Shown here one piece after another: positions 19,497-29,439 of a DNA stretch of 64,000 nucleotides; position 1 is the stretch's first letter; every line of letters starts with the position of its first letter. A model generated the notes under the pieces. The model made no database searches, had not been told where the DNA came from, and saw only the letters and a list, made by a program, of their open reading frames with translations. The DNA comes from Parendozoicomonas haliclonae (GTDB lineage: Bacteria > Pseudomonadota > Gammaproteobacteria > Pseudomonadales > Endozoicomonadaceae): contig NZ_FWPT01000007.1 of NCBI RefSeq assembly GCF_900174585.1, positions 1-64,000 of the forward strand, in the 5' to 3' direction. The translations under genes and the position numbers were made by a program.

Positions 19497-19889
19497 ATGT
19501 GGACTTCAATTCTGGCTATCGGTCTCGGTGCAGCGGTAGGAGCCAACCTGCGCTGGGCACTGGGCCTGCTTCTTAATCCGGTCTTTGCCGGTCTGCCCAG
19601 CGGCACCCTTGCCGCCAACTGGCTGGGTTGCTATCTGATCGGCATTGCCCTGCCCGCCCTCAATGCTCTGGTCGTCACCACACCGGAGATCCGTTTATTT
19701 ATTGTGACCGGTTTTCTGGGCGCACTGACTACCTTCTCTTCCTTCTCAGCAGATATGATCGAGATTATGCAGGAAGGCCGGTTCGGCTGGTTCGCGGGAG
19801 CCATTGTTCTGCATGTGATGGGTTCACTGGCCTTCACCCTGTTGGGGATGGGTACAGTGCACTTGATTCAGAACTGGGGACGTTTTTAA
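19497..19889 (+). CDS. crcB: Fluoride channel CrcB/Fluc
   Basis: 130 residues from the ATG at 19497 (E. coli 127); an in-frame start 282 bp upstream would overlap serS and encodes no family sequence. Four-helix inner-membrane protein that exports fluoride as a dual-topology dimer. GAAVGANLRWALG (TM1) and GFLGALTTFSSFSADM (TM3 break) carry the family hallmarks. In many gammaproteobacteria crcB lies between rarA and serS in their direction; here it points the opposite way. I see no fluoride riboswitch upstream. Confidence 0.92.
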   Translation: MWTSILAIGLGAAVGANLRWALGLLLNPVFAGLPSGTLAANWLGCYLIGIALPALNALVVTTPEIRLFIVTGFLGALTTFSSFSADMIEIMQEGRFGWFAGAIVLHVMGSLAFTLLGMGTVHLIQNWGRF

Positions 19890-19942
19890 AACGACATACG
19901 TTGCTAAAAGAAAGAACGGATGTGCTGAAAGTAGAGCGGGGA

Positions 19943-20038
19943 TGATGGAGGCTTGCGGAAGCCAGAGGCCATGGATGGCCGGCTAGCGCCGCTGGACAGG
20001 GACTGTCCATGGGCGCGGGCTGTAGCAAGCCTCCATCA
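19943..20038. repeat. Intergenic palindromic element downstream of crcB
   Basis: A 96-bp unit closed by a perfect 14-bp inverted repeat, TGATGGAGGCTTGC (19943-19956) and GCAAGCCTCCATCA (20025-20038). The interior has smaller stems: GGCCAT/ATGGCC at 19967-19980 and GGACAG/CTGTCC near 19994-20008. The 14-mer GGCCATGGATGGCC recurs in the cysS-glnS spacer (47837-47850), suggesting a dispersed intergenic repeat family. Confidence 0.6.
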
Positions 20039-20064
20039 GCCCTGTAGTCAACAGACTCGGAAAA

Positions 20065-21396
20065 CTAACGCCTTTTATTGGCCGACTGCGCATCCAGACT
20101 TTCCAGCCAACGCAGCTTTTCACTTATCTTATGCTCCAGCCCCCGATCTGAAGGCTGGTAATATTTTCTTGGCTCCATCGCCTCCGGAAAATAACTCTCC
20201 CCGGCAGCATAGGCATAGTCTTCATCGTGGGCGTAACGATAACCCTTGTGATAACCCAGCTCGGCCATCAGCTTGGTAGGAGCATTACGCAGATGCATCG
20301 GCACTTCATGGCTGAGATTGCTGCGCACATCCTCAAACGCCGCCTTCATGGCCAGATACACCTTATTACTCTTGGGTGCGCTGGCACAGTATACCGTGGC
20401 ATGAGCAATAGCCAGATAACCTTCTGGTGCCCCCAACCGCTCAAACGCCTGCCAGGCATTCAAAGCCATCTCCAGTGCTCGCGGGTCGGCATTGCCAATA
20501 TCTTCGCTGGCAATCGCCACCAGACGACGAACGATGTAGAGAGGATCAGCTCCGCCATCAATAATCCGAGCCATCCAGTACAGTGCACCATCCGGACTGG
20601 ACCCTCGCACCGACTTGTGGAACGCAGAGATCTGGTCGTACCAGGCTTCGCCCTTGTTGTCGAAGCGACGCAGGTTATCAACCAGCACCCCTTCCAGAAT
20701 TTCCCGGGTCACCTCCCCTTCGCCCGCCAGATCAGTAGCCACTTCCAGCAGGTTCAGCACCCGACGAGCATCACCATCCGCAGCCTGCACAATGATGTCT
20801 TTCACATCATCGGAGATAACCACATGCTGCCGCCCCAGACCACGCTCTTCATCGTGCAGCGCATGATTCAGCACTTCCAGCAGCGCCTTGTTATCGAGAG
20901 ACTTGAGCACATAGACCCGCGCCCGTGACAACAAAGCGTTATTCAGTTCAAAGCTCGGGTTTTCGGTGGTCGCGCCCACAAAGATGACCGTGCCATCTTC
21001 AATATGAGGCAGAAAGGCATCCTGCTGCGCCTTGTTAAAGCGGTGTACCTCATCGACAAACAGAATGGTGCGGCGGCCAGATTGCGCACGATCCATTTTC
21101 GCCCGATCCACCGCCGCGCGAATATCTTTCACCCCGGCCAGTACCGCCGAAAGGCTTTCAAAGCGGGCATCGCAGACATTGGCCACCAATCGTGCCAATG
21201 TCGTCTTCCCAACACCGGGCGGCCCCCACAGAATCATGGAATGAGGCATACCCTGTTCGAGCGCGACTCTTAACGGCTTCCCAGCACCGAGAATATGCTC
21301 CTGCCCCAGATAATCAGCGAGATTGCGAGGCCGCATGCGTGCCGCCAGAGGCTCATAAGCCTCTTGAGGCACATCAAAGAGAGAACCACTGGCCAT
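20065..21396 (-). CDS. rarA: Replication-associated recombination protein RarA
   Basis: 443 residues (E. coli RarA/MgsA 447). AAA+ ATPase of the clamp-loader/WRNIP1 group acting at stalled forks. Walker [10 protein letters not shown] near residue 58, Walker [11 protein letters not shown] near 110, sensor 1 [14 protein letters not shown] near 136. The C-terminal part contains the MgsA tetramerisation region ([23 protein letters not shown] and onward). Its ATG overlaps the lolA stop by one base, so ftsK, lolA and rarA form one unit. Confidence 0.95.
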   Translation of the reverse strand: MASGSLFDVPQEAYEPLAARMRPRNLADYLGQEHILGAGKPLRVALEQGMPHSMILWGPPGVGKTTLARLVANVCDARFESLSAVLAGVKDIRAAVDRAKMDRAQSGRRTILFVDEVHRFNKAQQDAFLPHIEDGTVIFVGATTENPSFELNNALLSRARVYVLKSLDNKALLEVLNHALHDEERGLGRQHVVISDDVKDIIVQAADGDARRVLNLLEVATDLAGEGEVTREILEGVLVDNLRRFDNKGEAWYDQISAFHKSVRGSSPDGALYWMARIIDGGADPLYIVRRLVAIASEDIGNADPRALEMALNAWQAFERLGAPEGYLAIAHATVYCASAPKSNKVYLAMKAAFEDVRSNLSHEVPMHLRNAPTKLMAELGYHKGYRYAHDEDYAYAAGESYFPEAMEPRKYYQPSDRGLEHKISEKLRWLESLDAQSANKRR

Positions 21397-22148
21397 CAGG
21401 GTTTGCCAACAGATTGACTGGCCGGCTTCTGAGCATTCATGACGGAGGCACGCTGATCCAGCACATCAATACCGGGCGGCACATACTGCTCAAACAGTTT
21501 GTCCTTGACCGGTTCGTTCATCACAACTTTGTCGAACAGAATTTTGGTGCGTGAACCGAGGGAGTCCAGCAGAACCATATTACTTAACCGCCCATCAACA
21601 AAGGTGAGCTGCAGTTCCTGAAACGGGCTGTCGCCCCCTTTCGGCAACAGGGTAAAGAAGTGGTTGCCAGAGGTTTTGGCCATATTCACCGCAAAACTTT
21701 CCAGCATGGCAGCGGTATCGCCACTCAACAGCAGAGCCGGGGTGGCACTGCTGGCCAGATCAAGATCCTGCAGGGTGATCTGCTCCATCTCTTTATCGTA
21801 ATAGCTGACCTGCTGACCATTGGACACGACTTCCTGCGGGAACGGGTCTGCCACATTCCAGCGGAACAGGTTTGGACGTTTCAGCACCATATCACCACTG
21901 CTTTCCTGCAGCCGGCGACCGCCGTTATCCATTGTGGTTTGTTGGAACTGGGCCTGCAGAGTCTGAATATCCTTCAGTACCCGGGTCAGCTCATCGGCAG
22001 CTTCACGCTCTTTCAGGGCAGTGACCTTTGCAGAGCTGGCATCGGCAGGCTTTTCACCGGCAGCCAGCAGACTGCCCGACAAAGAGAAACAGGCGACTAA
22101 CAGCGCCAGAGGAAGAACATGTGTTTTTTTCATTGCGTACAGATTCAT
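21396..22148 (-). CDS. lolA: Outer-membrane lipoprotein carrier LolA
   Basis: 250 residues including a signal peptide ([25 protein letters not shown]); longer than E. coli LolA (about 203) because of an extra ~20-residue stretch after the signal and a C-terminal extension. Periplasmic chaperone receiving lipoproteins from LolCDE and handing them to LolB. Family sequence includes [35 protein letters not shown] and KILFDKV. ATG at 22148 or an internal ATG at 22133 could be the start. It lies 17 bp after ftsK. Confidence 0.9.
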   Translation of the reverse strand: MNLYAMKKTHVLPLALLVACFSLSGSLLAAGEKPADASSAKVTALKEREAADELTRVLKDIQTLQAQFQQTTMDNGGRRLQESSGDMVLKRPNLFRWNVADPFPQEVVSNGQQVSYYDKEMEQITLQDLDLASSATPALLLSGDTAAMLESFAVNMAKTSGNHFFTLLPKGGDSPFQELQLTFVDGRLSNMVLLDSLGSRTKILFDKVVMNEPVKDKLFEQYVPPGIDVLDQRASVMNAQKPASQSVGKP

Positions 22149-22165
22149 TTAGACACTCTGTTCAG

Positions 22166-24526
22166 TTATTTCACCGGTGGCGGCGCGATCACTTCGCGGT
22201 TGCCATTACTGCCCGCCGGGCTGATCACCCCGGCTCGCTCCATTGCCTCAATAATATTGGCGGAGCGGTTATAGCCGATCTTCAGGCGGCGTTGCACAGA
22301 GGAGATGGAAGCCTTGCGGGATTCGGTAACAAACGCCACCGCCTCATCATAGAGCGGATCCTGCTCTGAATCTCCGCCGTCTGAGAACTCGCCACCACCT
22401 TCATCAGCAGCCCCGTTAAGAACTTCTTCAATATAATTGGGCTCGCCGCGCTTTTTCCAATCAGCAACCACCCGATGCACTTCATCATCGCTGACGAACG
22501 CGCCATGCACCCGCACCGGCAGACTGGTGCCCGGTGGCAGATAGAGCATATCACCATGCCCCAGCAGCTGCTCGGCACCGCCCTGATCCAGAATGGTACG
22601 GGAATCGATCTTGGAAGAGACCTGGAAACTGATGCGGGTCGGCACGTTGGCCTTGATCAAACCGGTGATCACATCCACCGACGGCCGCTGGGTCGCGAGA
22701 ATCAGATGAATACCCGCCGCCCGTGCCTTCTGGGCGATACGGGCAATCAGCTCTTCCACCTTCTTGCCGACGATCATCATCATGTCGGCAAACTCATCAA
22801 TCACTACCACGATAAACGGCAGGGTTTCCAACTCTGGCGCGGCATCATCCATAGAAACCGGCTGATAGAGCGGATCCGTCAGCGGCGTACCGGCCTTGGC
22901 GGCATCTTCCACCTTGCGATTGAAGCCGGCGATATTCCGCACGCCCATAGCCGCCATCAATTTATAACGACGCTCCATCTCAGCCACACACCAGCGCAGA
23001 CCATTGGCCGCTTCTTTCATATCGGTGATAACCGGACAGAGCAGATGAGGAATACCTTCGTACACCGACAATTCCAGCATCTTCGGGTCCACCATAATCA
23101 GCCGCACATCTTTCGGTGAGGCCTTATACAGCAGACTGAGGATCATGGCGTTCACGCCCACCGACTTACCGGAACCGGTGGTACCGGCCACCAGCAGGTG
23201 TGGCATCTTGGCCAGATTGGCCACCGCAGGCTGACCGGCAATATCATGGCCCAGAGCCATGGTGAGCGGGGACTCGGAATCATCAAAGGCCTTGGAGGAG
23301 ATCAGCTCGCTGAAATAAACAATTTCACGATCCTCATTCGGAATCTCGATACCCACCACAGACTTGCCAGGAATGACCTCCACCACACGCACACTGATCA
23401 CCGCCAACGAGCGGGCAAGGTCTTTGGCCAGATTGGTAATCTTGCTGACTTTTACGCCCGCCGCCGGCTGAATTTCAAAGCGGGTAATCACCGGACCGGG
23501 ATGCACAGCCACCACTTCTGCCTGCACGCCAAAATCTTTCAGCTTGAGCTCCAGCAGGCGGGACATACCCTCCAGCGACTCAGCTGAGTAGCCTTTTTTG
23601 TGGGTCTTATCCGGCTGATCCAGAAGCCCCAGAGCCGGTCGTTCACCGGTCACCGGTTCATCGGTAAACAGAGTCTGTTGTTTCTCTTTCACCACCTTCG
23701 GGCTGAGCTCCGGTACTTTCGGTGGTGGCGCAATGACCACAGGCTCACGCTTCTGCTGGCGCTGTTTCTCTTTCTGCAACACCTGCTCGCGATCTTTGCG
23801 AACCTTGTCCAGCGCCTGACGCTCGCGTCGGGCAGACATTTTTTCACGGAGCTGACGCACCTGCTCGGCAATACGGTCCAGCAGAGCCAGTGTGACGGCA
23901 CCAACACCATCCATCAGAGCAAACCAGGACAGGTCGGTCAGCAAGGTAATACCAAACAGCAGCAGCGCCACCATAATCAGGGTGGTGCCATGAAAGCTCA
24001 GCACCGGCAGCACCAGCTCAACGGTCTGCTGTCCGATAATCCCACCATCATTAGACGGCATATTCAGAACATCGCCGACATGCAGCGCAACCAAGGCCGT
24101 GCCACAAATCAGGCACAGCACCAGCCCTACGGCCCGCAGGGTAAACAAGGGTCCATGGAAGCTGTTCTCTTCATGGCGGGTTTTGAAAACCACATAGCTG
24201 CGGAAGAACAGCAGCAACGGGAACAGAAACGCCAGCACACCGAACAGACTCAGGAACACATCGGCAAACCAGGCACCGGCCCGTCCGCCCATATTGTGTA
24301 CATCCGCCACCGGACCGATACGGGTCCAGCCCGGGTCCTGAGGTGAGTAGCTGATCAGCGCCATGGTCAGATAGACGCCCAGCACAATCCACACCAGCAT
24401 CAGCCCTTCCCGGAGCAGCACGCGCAGCCGTCCCTGGATAGACTCTTTTTCGTCGGCGGCCTGATGGCCTGCCCCTTTATGACCGCTTTCGGGTGATTTC
24501 CCTTTTCTCACTGTGCCCTGCCACAT
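22166..24526 (-). CDS. ftsK: DNA translocase FtsK (short form)
   Basis: 786 residues from the ATG at 24526; a TTG start 72 bp upstream is possible but has no ribosome site. Coordinates division with chromosome dimer resolution at dif. Four transmembrane helices occupy residues ~40-180, followed by a short charged linker ([16 protein letters not shown] region). The RecA-like motor has Walker A GTTGSGKS and Walker [14 protein letters not shown]. The C-terminal gamma winged helix ([19 protein letters not shown]) reads KOPS. The linker is far shorter than in E. coli (1329 residues), as in Pseudomonas-type FtsK. Confidence 0.95.
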   Translation of the reverse strand: MWQGTVRKGKSPESGHKGAGHQAADEKESIQGRLRVLLREGLMLVWIVLGVYLTMALISYSPQDPGWTRIGPVADVHNMGGRAGAWFADVFLSLFGVLAFLFPLLLFFRSYVVFKTRHEENSFHGPLFTLRAVGLVLCLICGTALVALHVGDVLNMPSNDGGIIGQQTVELVLPVLSFHGTTLIMVALLLFGITLLTDLSWFALMDGVGAVTLALLDRIAEQVRQLREKMSARRERQALDKVRKDREQVLQKEKQRQQKREPVVIAPPPKVPELSPKVVKEKQQTLFTDEPVTGERPALGLLDQPDKTHKKGYSAESLEGMSRLLELKLKDFGVQAEVVAVHPGPVITRFEIQPAAGVKVSKITNLAKDLARSLAVISVRVVEVIPGKSVVGIEIPNEDREIVYFSELISSKAFDDSESPLTMALGHDIAGQPAVANLAKMPHLLVAGTTGSGKSVGVNAMILSLLYKASPKDVRLIMVDPKMLELSVYEGIPHLLCPVITDMKEAANGLRWCVAEMERRYKLMAAMGVRNIAGFNRKVEDAAKAGTPLTDPLYQPVSMDDAAPELETLPFIVVVIDEFADMMMIVGKKVEELIARIAQKARAAGIHLILATQRPSVDVITGLIKANVPTRISFQVSSKIDSRTILDQGGAEQLLGHGDMLYLPPGTSLPVRVHGAFVSDDEVHRVVADWKKRGEPNYIEEVLNGAADEGGGEFSDGGDSEQDPLYDEAVAFVTESRKASISSVQRRLKIGYNRSANIIEAMERAGVISPAGSNGNREVIAPPPVK

Positions 24527-24721
24527 CCGTGAACACGCTAAAATCTGTCTGCCGTAAAAACTGGCAGATTCTTTATTGTATGGAATTTTTTGCGCCAAGG
24601 AAAAAGCCCCGACTTTTTATTCAAATATGACCTATAAGACAGTTTTCGTCTTCATCGGTTTATTTGCCGATTACGTGATGCTATAACTCCCGAAAATCAT
24701 AAAAAGTGATCCGAACGACTA

Positions 24722-25753
24722 ATGACTGCCACAATTCAGGCCCTCGTAGTTGACGACTCCAAGTCAGCCCGTTACTCCATGAAGAAAATGCTGCAGAAAC
24801 AGAATATTGATATCTGTTTTGCTGAGTCCGCCGGCGACGCCCTCAATATTCTCGAGAGTCGCACTCCGGATATTATTTTTATGGATCACCTGATGCCGGG
24901 TATGGATGGCTTTGAAGCCACTCGCGCCATCAAGGGCAACCCGAAAACTGCGGATATTCCGGTGATCATGTGCACCTCCCGGGAAGGGGAAGCCTATCGC
25001 GATGAAGCCATGGCCAATGGCGCTGCGGACATTATCTCCAAGCCCGCGCCGGAAGAACGGCTGGTTGAGATACTGACCACCTATTCCCGCTCTGCCCCGA
25101 CTTTTGAACTGGTCGCTGGCGAGGATGAGTCAAAAGCCAAACCAACACCGGTTCCAACTCCAGAGCCAGTTCAGGCACCGGCCATTGATGCCAGTATCCA
25201 TACTGCTGTTGAAACCTACTTGAACGAGCGCCAGCCAGAAATGCTCGAACAGATGAGCGCACAGATCAGCAGCAATAACCTGACAGAGATTGAGTCAGCC
25301 CTGCGTGAGCATCGCCAGGAGCTGGACAGCTCCCTCAACAACCGTTTCGAGCGGATGCAGGTACAGCTGGAATCCGGCCATGAAAACACATTGGTGGAAT
25401 CAGCCAAATCCCTGCACAGCCAGCTGCACCAGAGCCTGACCCACGATATTGGCCAACTGATTGAGGAAAATATCAAGCATTCGGTTCGCGCGGAGTTTTA
25501 CGAACAGGCGGAAGAGTATGGACTGGCCAGCCTGAGCAGTGATCAGCTGCATCACGATATTGCTGAAAAGGTTCGCCACTCCATTGAAGAACAAATGACC
25601 CAGCAGATTAAATCCCTGCTTAGCCAGCAGGAGCAGCAGCTGCAGAGTCATTTTACCGAGCAGTTCCAGCACAAAACCCGCCAAACCCAGCTGCTGTCTT
25701 TTGCCAGCCTGGCCTGCGGCCTGGTAGCTATCACTCTGGCGGTGATTTTCTAA
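24722..25753 (+). CDS. Receiver-domain protein with C-terminal membrane anchor
   Basis: 343 residues. Residues ~5-122 are a CheY-like receiver: acidic pair Asp11/Asp12, phospho-acceptor Asp55 in FMDHLMPG, CTS near 84, and Lys in ISKPAP near 105. Residues ~135-150 are a Pro/Ala linker. Residues ~155-315 are Gln/Glu-rich and helical, probably coiled coil. The last ~22 residues (LLSFASLACGLVAITLAVIF) form a single membrane helix. There is no DNA-binding or enzymatic output domain, so the helical stalk must be the output or scaffold. No kinase gene is adjacent. A membrane-tethered receiver is an uncommon layout. Confidence 0.82.
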   Translation: MTATIQALVVDDSKSARYSMKKMLQKQNIDICFAESAGDALNILESRTPDIIFMDHLMPGMDGFEATRAIKGNPKTADIPVIMCTSREGEAYRDEAMANGAADIISKPAPEERLVEILTTYSRSAPTFELVAGEDESKAKPTPVPTPEPVQAPAIDASIHTAVETYLNERQPEMLEQMSAQISSNNLTEIESALREHRQELDSSLNNRFERMQVQLESGHENTLVESAKSLHSQLHQSLTHDIGQLIEENIKHSVRAEFYEQAEEYGLASLSSDQLHHDIAEKVRHSIEEQMTQQIKSLLSQQEQQLQSHFTEQFQHKTRQTQLLSFASLACGLVAITLAVIF

Positions 25754-25769
25754 CGAAGTTTTAAGGATG

Positions 25770-25798
25770 AAAAAGGCTTCCCGAGGGAAGCCTTTTTC
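25770..25798 (+). terminator. Terminator after the receiver-domain gene
   Basis: Stem AAAAAGGCTTCCC / GGGAAGCCTTTTT with a two-base loop region; strong in both directions. Confidence 0.85.
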
Positions 25799-25838
25799 AT
25801 GTTAGACGCGCAGAATGCTCACCTTAACCAAGACTGCC

Positions 25839-27173
25839 TTAACCAATACCACCGTAAACAATGCTCAGTACGTAAACAACAAATGTCGTACCGCAGAACA
25901 CATAACGGGTCATCGGTTCAAACAATGGGCTGAGCTTGCCACTATGACCTAGCTGCACCTGTTCCCGGGCAAACTCCTTACCGCATACCCAGAAGAACAT
26001 CACAGCCGCCAGCAGAGCGCCCAGCGGGATCAGATAGATAGAGACAATATCCATCCACTGTCCGAGCACATTGCCATCTTCGAGTCTCAGACCGGCAGCC
26101 ACACTGACCAGCGCCACCACAGCGATAGACCCGCCGCGAGAAAGGCCAAAGCGCTGCTGCATCGCTTCCACCGGCGCTTCCATCAGATTCATCAGCGAGC
26201 TGATACCGGCAAACAGGACGGCAATAAAGAAGATCACCGCAAACACTTCGCCCAGAGGCATCATCTTGAACACATTGGGCATGGTGATAAACATCAGCGG
26301 CGGACCGGCAGACACATCCAGGCCGAAGGCAAACACCGCCGGTATCACCACAACTGCAGCCAGCAATGCCGCAAAGGTATCGAAGATCGCAACATTACGG
26401 GCACTGCTCACCACATTATCGGTCTTCTTCAGATAGCTGCCGTAAACCAGAGTTCCGGAGCCCGCCAATGACAGGGAGAAGAACGCCTGCCCTAGGGCAT
26501 AGACCCAGGTTTTCGGGTCGGCCAGAAACGCCCACTGAGGAATAAACAGATACTTGTAGCCTTCCATCGCCCCCGGCAGAGTAAACACCCGCACTGCCAG
26601 AATCAGGAACAGGATAAAGAACGCGGGCATCATAAATTTATTCACCCGCTCAATGCCCCGGGCGACACCAAAGATCATAATGGCAAAGGTGATACCCAGC
26701 GCCAGGAGATGCCAGAGTACACTGCCGTAAGGTCCTGCGATTTCACCAAAGTAGGCACCACTGCTTTCCGCTGCCATCATCGAGCCAGTCATGGCACCGA
26801 AGGTAAAGCGCAATATCCAGCCCACCACAACCGCATAACCAACAGCAATACCCAGAGAAGCAATCACCGGTACCAGACCGATCAGTTCGCCTCCTCTCAA
26901 ACCTCTACAGGCAAAGGCTTTCTTGAAGGCACCCAACGGACCGGCCCGCATGGCGCGGCCAAAGGCCATCTCGCCCCGTACGCCCCAGACACCGATCAAC
27001 AGGAACAGTACATAGGGAATCAGAAACGCAGCACCACCAAACTGACCCAGCCGGTAAGGAAACAGCCAGATATTGGCCATACCGACAGCAGAGCCAATAC
27101 AGGCGAGAATAAAGCCAAGCTGGCTGTGAAAACTGTCGCGGGGAGCCGCAGAGTTTTGTGTCGGGCTATCCAT
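25839..27173 (-). CDS. Sodium-dependent (NSS/SNF) transporter, possibly for tryptophan
   Basis: 444 residues from the ATG at 27173; a TTG 18 bp upstream is rejected. Eleven to twelve membrane helices of the LeuT fold. TM1 has GSAVGMANIWLFPYRLGQFGG with the unwound sodium/substrate region. Other conserved stretches are ALGQAFFSLSLAGSGTLVYGSYL (TM6 area) and a TM8 segment. It couples uptake of an amino acid to Na+. The neighbour 70 bp upstream on the same strand is trpR, and known bacterial NSS members include tryptophan carriers (TnaT), so tryptophan is a reasonable but inferred substrate. Confidence 0.88.
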   Translation of the reverse strand: MDSPTQNSAAPRDSFHSQLGFILACIGSAVGMANIWLFPYRLGQFGGAAFLIPYVLFLLIGVWGVRGEMAFGRAMRAGPLGAFKKAFACRGLRGGELIGLVPVIASLGIAVGYAVVVGWILRFTFGAMTGSMMAAESSGAYFGEIAGPYGSVLWHLLALGITFAIMIFGVARGIERVNKFMMPAFFILFLILAVRVFTLPGAMEGYKYLFIPQWAFLADPKTWVYALGQAFFSLSLAGSGTLVYGSYLKKTDNVVSSARNVAIFDTFAALLAAVVVIPAVFAFGLDVSAGPPLMFITMPNVFKMMPLGEVFAVIFFIAVLFAGISSLMNLMEAPVEAMQQRFGLSRGGSIAVVALVSVAAGLRLEDGNVLGQWMDIVSIYLIPLGALLAAVMFFWVCGKEFAREQVQLGHSGKLSPLFEPMTRYVFCGTTFVVYVLSIVYGGIG

Positions 27174-27243
27174 AATCACTATCAACCACAAAATGGGCCG
27201 GGTGGAAGTCTGGTATCACAATTAACCAGACCAGCCACCCGGT

Positions 27244-27543
27244 TTATTCATCCAGTAACAACGTTCGCAGGAACGCCTTGTCTTTATCCGAGAGCTGCTT
27301 CAGGTTGTTGGAGCCCCGGGTTACGGTCGCAATACTGATCTGCAGCCGTGCGGACAGATCCCGCTGGGACTCATTACCCTCCAGCAGTGAACTGAGGATT
27401 TCGATCCGGTGGGAAATGGCCGTGCGTTCTTCACTGGTCAGCAGTACCGAAAACAAACGGTTCAATGCTTTCTCATCATGATCCTGATCAAAGAGCTCGA
27501 TAAACTTTTGCCAGCCTTTTACCAGTTCTGCATTCTGTGCCAT
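27244..27543 (-). CDS. trpR: Trp operon repressor TrpR
   Basis: 99 residues (E. coli 108). Dimeric all-helical repressor that binds operator DNA when loaded with tryptophan. The C-terminal helix-turn-helix has QRDLSARLQISIATVTRGSNNLK, close to the family SQRELKxxLGxxIATITRGSN signature, and LLTSEERTAISHRIEILSSLL provides the conserved tryptophan-pocket helix. It probably shares a transcript with the NSS transporter downstream. A 28-bp dyad upstream may be its own operator. Confidence 0.94.
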   Translation of the reverse strand: MAQNAELVKGWQKFIELFDQDHDEKALNRLFSVLLTSEERTAISHRIEILSSLLEGNESQRDLSARLQISIATVTRGSNNLKQLSDKDKAFLRTLLLDE

Positions 27544-27570
27544 AAAACCACCATCGTCGTTAATGCATGA

Positions 27571-27598
27571 TGTACTGATGTAATATTACAGCAGTACA
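27571..27598. promoter_or_regulatory. Candidate TrpR operator dyad upstream of trpR
   Basis: The 28-bp near-perfect palindrome TGTACTGATGTAAT / ATTACAGCAGTACA matches at 13 of 14 positions. Its GTACTG/CAGTAC arms recall the GTACTAG half-site of enterobacterial trp operators but are spaced 16 bp apart. It lies 28 bp upstream of the trpR ATG, where autoregulation would act. Confidence 0.5.
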
Positions 27599-27656
27599 AA
27601 ATATCCTTAAGTAGGTATTTTTACCTACTTTCATTTTTTAAACAAAAATCACTCAC

Positions 27657-27686
27657 AAAAAAAAGGCGACCCATGGTCGCCTTTCC
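27657..27686 (-). terminator. Terminator after fabV
   Basis: Stem AAAGGCGAC / GTCGCCTTT with a CCATG loop; on the minus strand a run of eight T follows. A second hairpin, AAGTAGGTA / TACCTACTT, lies at 27609-27630. Confidence 0.88.
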
Positions 27687-27701
27687 AGCACCGGAAGAGA
27701 G

Positions 27702-28904
27702 TTACCCTTCCAGGGTAATCACATCAAATGCCACTTCCGGGTTTACATCCGCATCGTAGTCAATGCCATCGAGACCAAAGCCAAACAGCGTCAGGAACTC
27801 ATGCTTGTATTCCTGATAGTCAGTCAGCTCGGACAGGTTTTCATTGGTCAGACGCGGCCACAGCTCTTTACAATGCTGCTGAATATCATCACGCAGCTCC
27901 CAGTCATCCAGACGCAGACGGTTTTCGTCGTCTGTCGGTATCTCACCGCCTTGGTACAAACGAGTGCTGAGCATACGCCAGACCTGCTCGATACAGCCTT
28001 CATGCAGCCCCTGCTCACGCATCTTCTTGAACACCATGGCGATATAGAGAGGCATAACCGGAATCGCGGAAGAGGCCTGGGTCACTACGCTCTTAAGAAC
28101 GGCAACATTGGCACCACCGCCAATTGCGGCCAGCTTCTGGTTCAACTCGCCGGCAGCACGATCCAGATCCTGCTTGGCCCGACCCAGTGCACCATGCCAA
28201 TAGATAGGCCAGGTCAGCTCGGTACCGATATAGCTGTACGCAACAGTACGGCAGCCTTCCGCCAGCACACCGGCGTCACTGAGAGCATTGATCCACAGTT
28301 CCCAGTCCTGTCCACCCATCACAGTCACTGTGTTGGCAATCTCTTCTTCGGTCGCCGGCTCAACAGACGCTTCAAACAGTTGATCCTTATTGGTATCAAC
28401 CGCTGTCGCCACATACGGCTGACCAATCGGCTTCAGGCTTGAACGGATAACCTCACCGGTATCCGGCAGCTTACGCACCGGTGAAGCCAGGGAATAAACG
28501 ACCATATCAATCTGACCAAGGTCTGCCTTGATCAGCTCAATCACTTTTTCCTTGGCGGCATTAGAGAAGGCATCACCATTGATGCTTTTGGCATACAGAC
28601 CAGCTTCGTGGGCAGCCTGCTCAAAGGCGGCACTGTTATACCATCCGGCGGTGCCCGGCTTGCGCTCAGTGCCCGGCTTTTCAAAAAACACACCAATGGT
28701 AGAGGCATCACTGCCAAAGGCCGCAGCAATGCGGGAGGCCAGACCATAGCCACTGGAGGAACCGACAACCAGTACCCGCTTCGGGCCATTTTCCAGCTTG
28801 GGCTGAGACTTCACGAAGGAAATCTGATCTTGAACATTCCGGGCACAACCCACCGGATGGGTTGTGGTACAGATAAACCCACGAATTTTAGGTTTGATAA
28901 TCAT
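27702..28904 (-). CDS. fabV: Enoyl-[ACP] reductase FabV (NADH)
   Basis: 400 residues, typical for FabV. Reduces trans-2-enoyl-ACP in the last step of each fatty-acid elongation cycle. The N-terminus [20 protein letters not shown], the NADH-binding [13 protein letters not shown] near residue 48 and the catalytic Y-x8-K ([10 protein letters not shown] near 234-243) are all present. The family is known to tolerate triclosan much better than FabI. Monocistronic, with its own terminator; a large inverted-repeat element lies upstream. Confidence 0.95.
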   Translation of the reverse strand: MIIKPKIRGFICTTTHPVGCARNVQDQISFVKSQPKLENGPKRVLVVGSSSGYGLASRIAAAFGSDASTIGVFFEKPGTERKPGTAGWYNSAAFEQAAHEAGLYAKSINGDAFSNAAKEKVIELIKADLGQIDMVVYSLASPVRKLPDTGEVIRSSLKPIGQPYVATAVDTNKDQLFEASVEPATEEEIANTVTVMGGQDWELWINALSDAGVLAEGCRTVAYSYIGTELTWPIYWHGALGRAKQDLDRAAGELNQKLAAIGGGANVAVLKSVVTQASSAIPVMPLYIAMVFKKMREQGLHEGCIEQVWRMLSTRLYQGGEIPTDDENRLRLDDWELRDDIQQHCKELWPRLTNENLSELTDYQEYKHEFLTLFGFGLDGIDYDADVNPEVAFDVITLEG

Positions 28905-28943
28905 GCTGGATCCCTAAGGTACGTACGCGTTACGTCATGTATC

Positions 28944-29206
28944 GGGTCTGTGGACGCTTGCTGATCGGACTCAGCTTTTCCGAGAGCTTTCAGGGCTAGA
29001 CGCAGTGGTGAAGGAATAGTGGTTCTCTTTCAAGCCACTGCAACGACGACATGGAAGCTCTCGGAAAAGCCCTTCGGGTGAGGCTGTAAACGGCTTCTCG
29101 CTGCGTCAGGCTTGCTTAATGTAGGAATCTACGATTTTCACAAGCCTTTCTAACGATAAGCCGTTTACAGTCTCACTGAGTCGCATCAGCAAGCGTCCAC
29201 AGACCC
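28944..29206. repeat. 263-bp three-stem inverted-repeat element
   Basis: Outer arms 28944-28974 and 29176-29206 pair over 31 bp with two mismatches; the first 22 bp are perfect (GGGTCTGTGGACGCTTGCTG...). Inside are two further stems. 28974-28989 pairs perfectly with 29055-29070 over 16 bp (GCTTTTCCGAGAGCTT), itself enclosing GCAGTGG/CCACTGC. 29080-29096 pairs with 29158-29174 over 17 bp with one G-T wobble (GAGGCTGTAAACGGCTT). The whole folds as a three-way junction in DNA or RNA. There is no ORF inside. It could be a MITE/REPIN-like element or a structured RNA. The stretch 28905-29439 holds no gene otherwise; 29207-29425 shows only an AT-rich segment. Confidence 0.75.
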
Positions 29207-29439
29207 TAGCTTGCGCATAGATTATCGTAAAGGCCGGATGCAACATAGCCGCGTTACACGAATCCAACAATGAACCGACACCATCTCACATAACACACGC
29301 CGCAACCTCTTTTTTAGAGCACGACGATTCAATTCTTTCACCAAAGCGTGCCTGAACTGACCAATATCAACACCATTAGTAACAAAAGCCTCAGTATGAC
29401 TGGTTTCTGTGAGTGCTCAGGATTCAGGTGAGACAAGAC

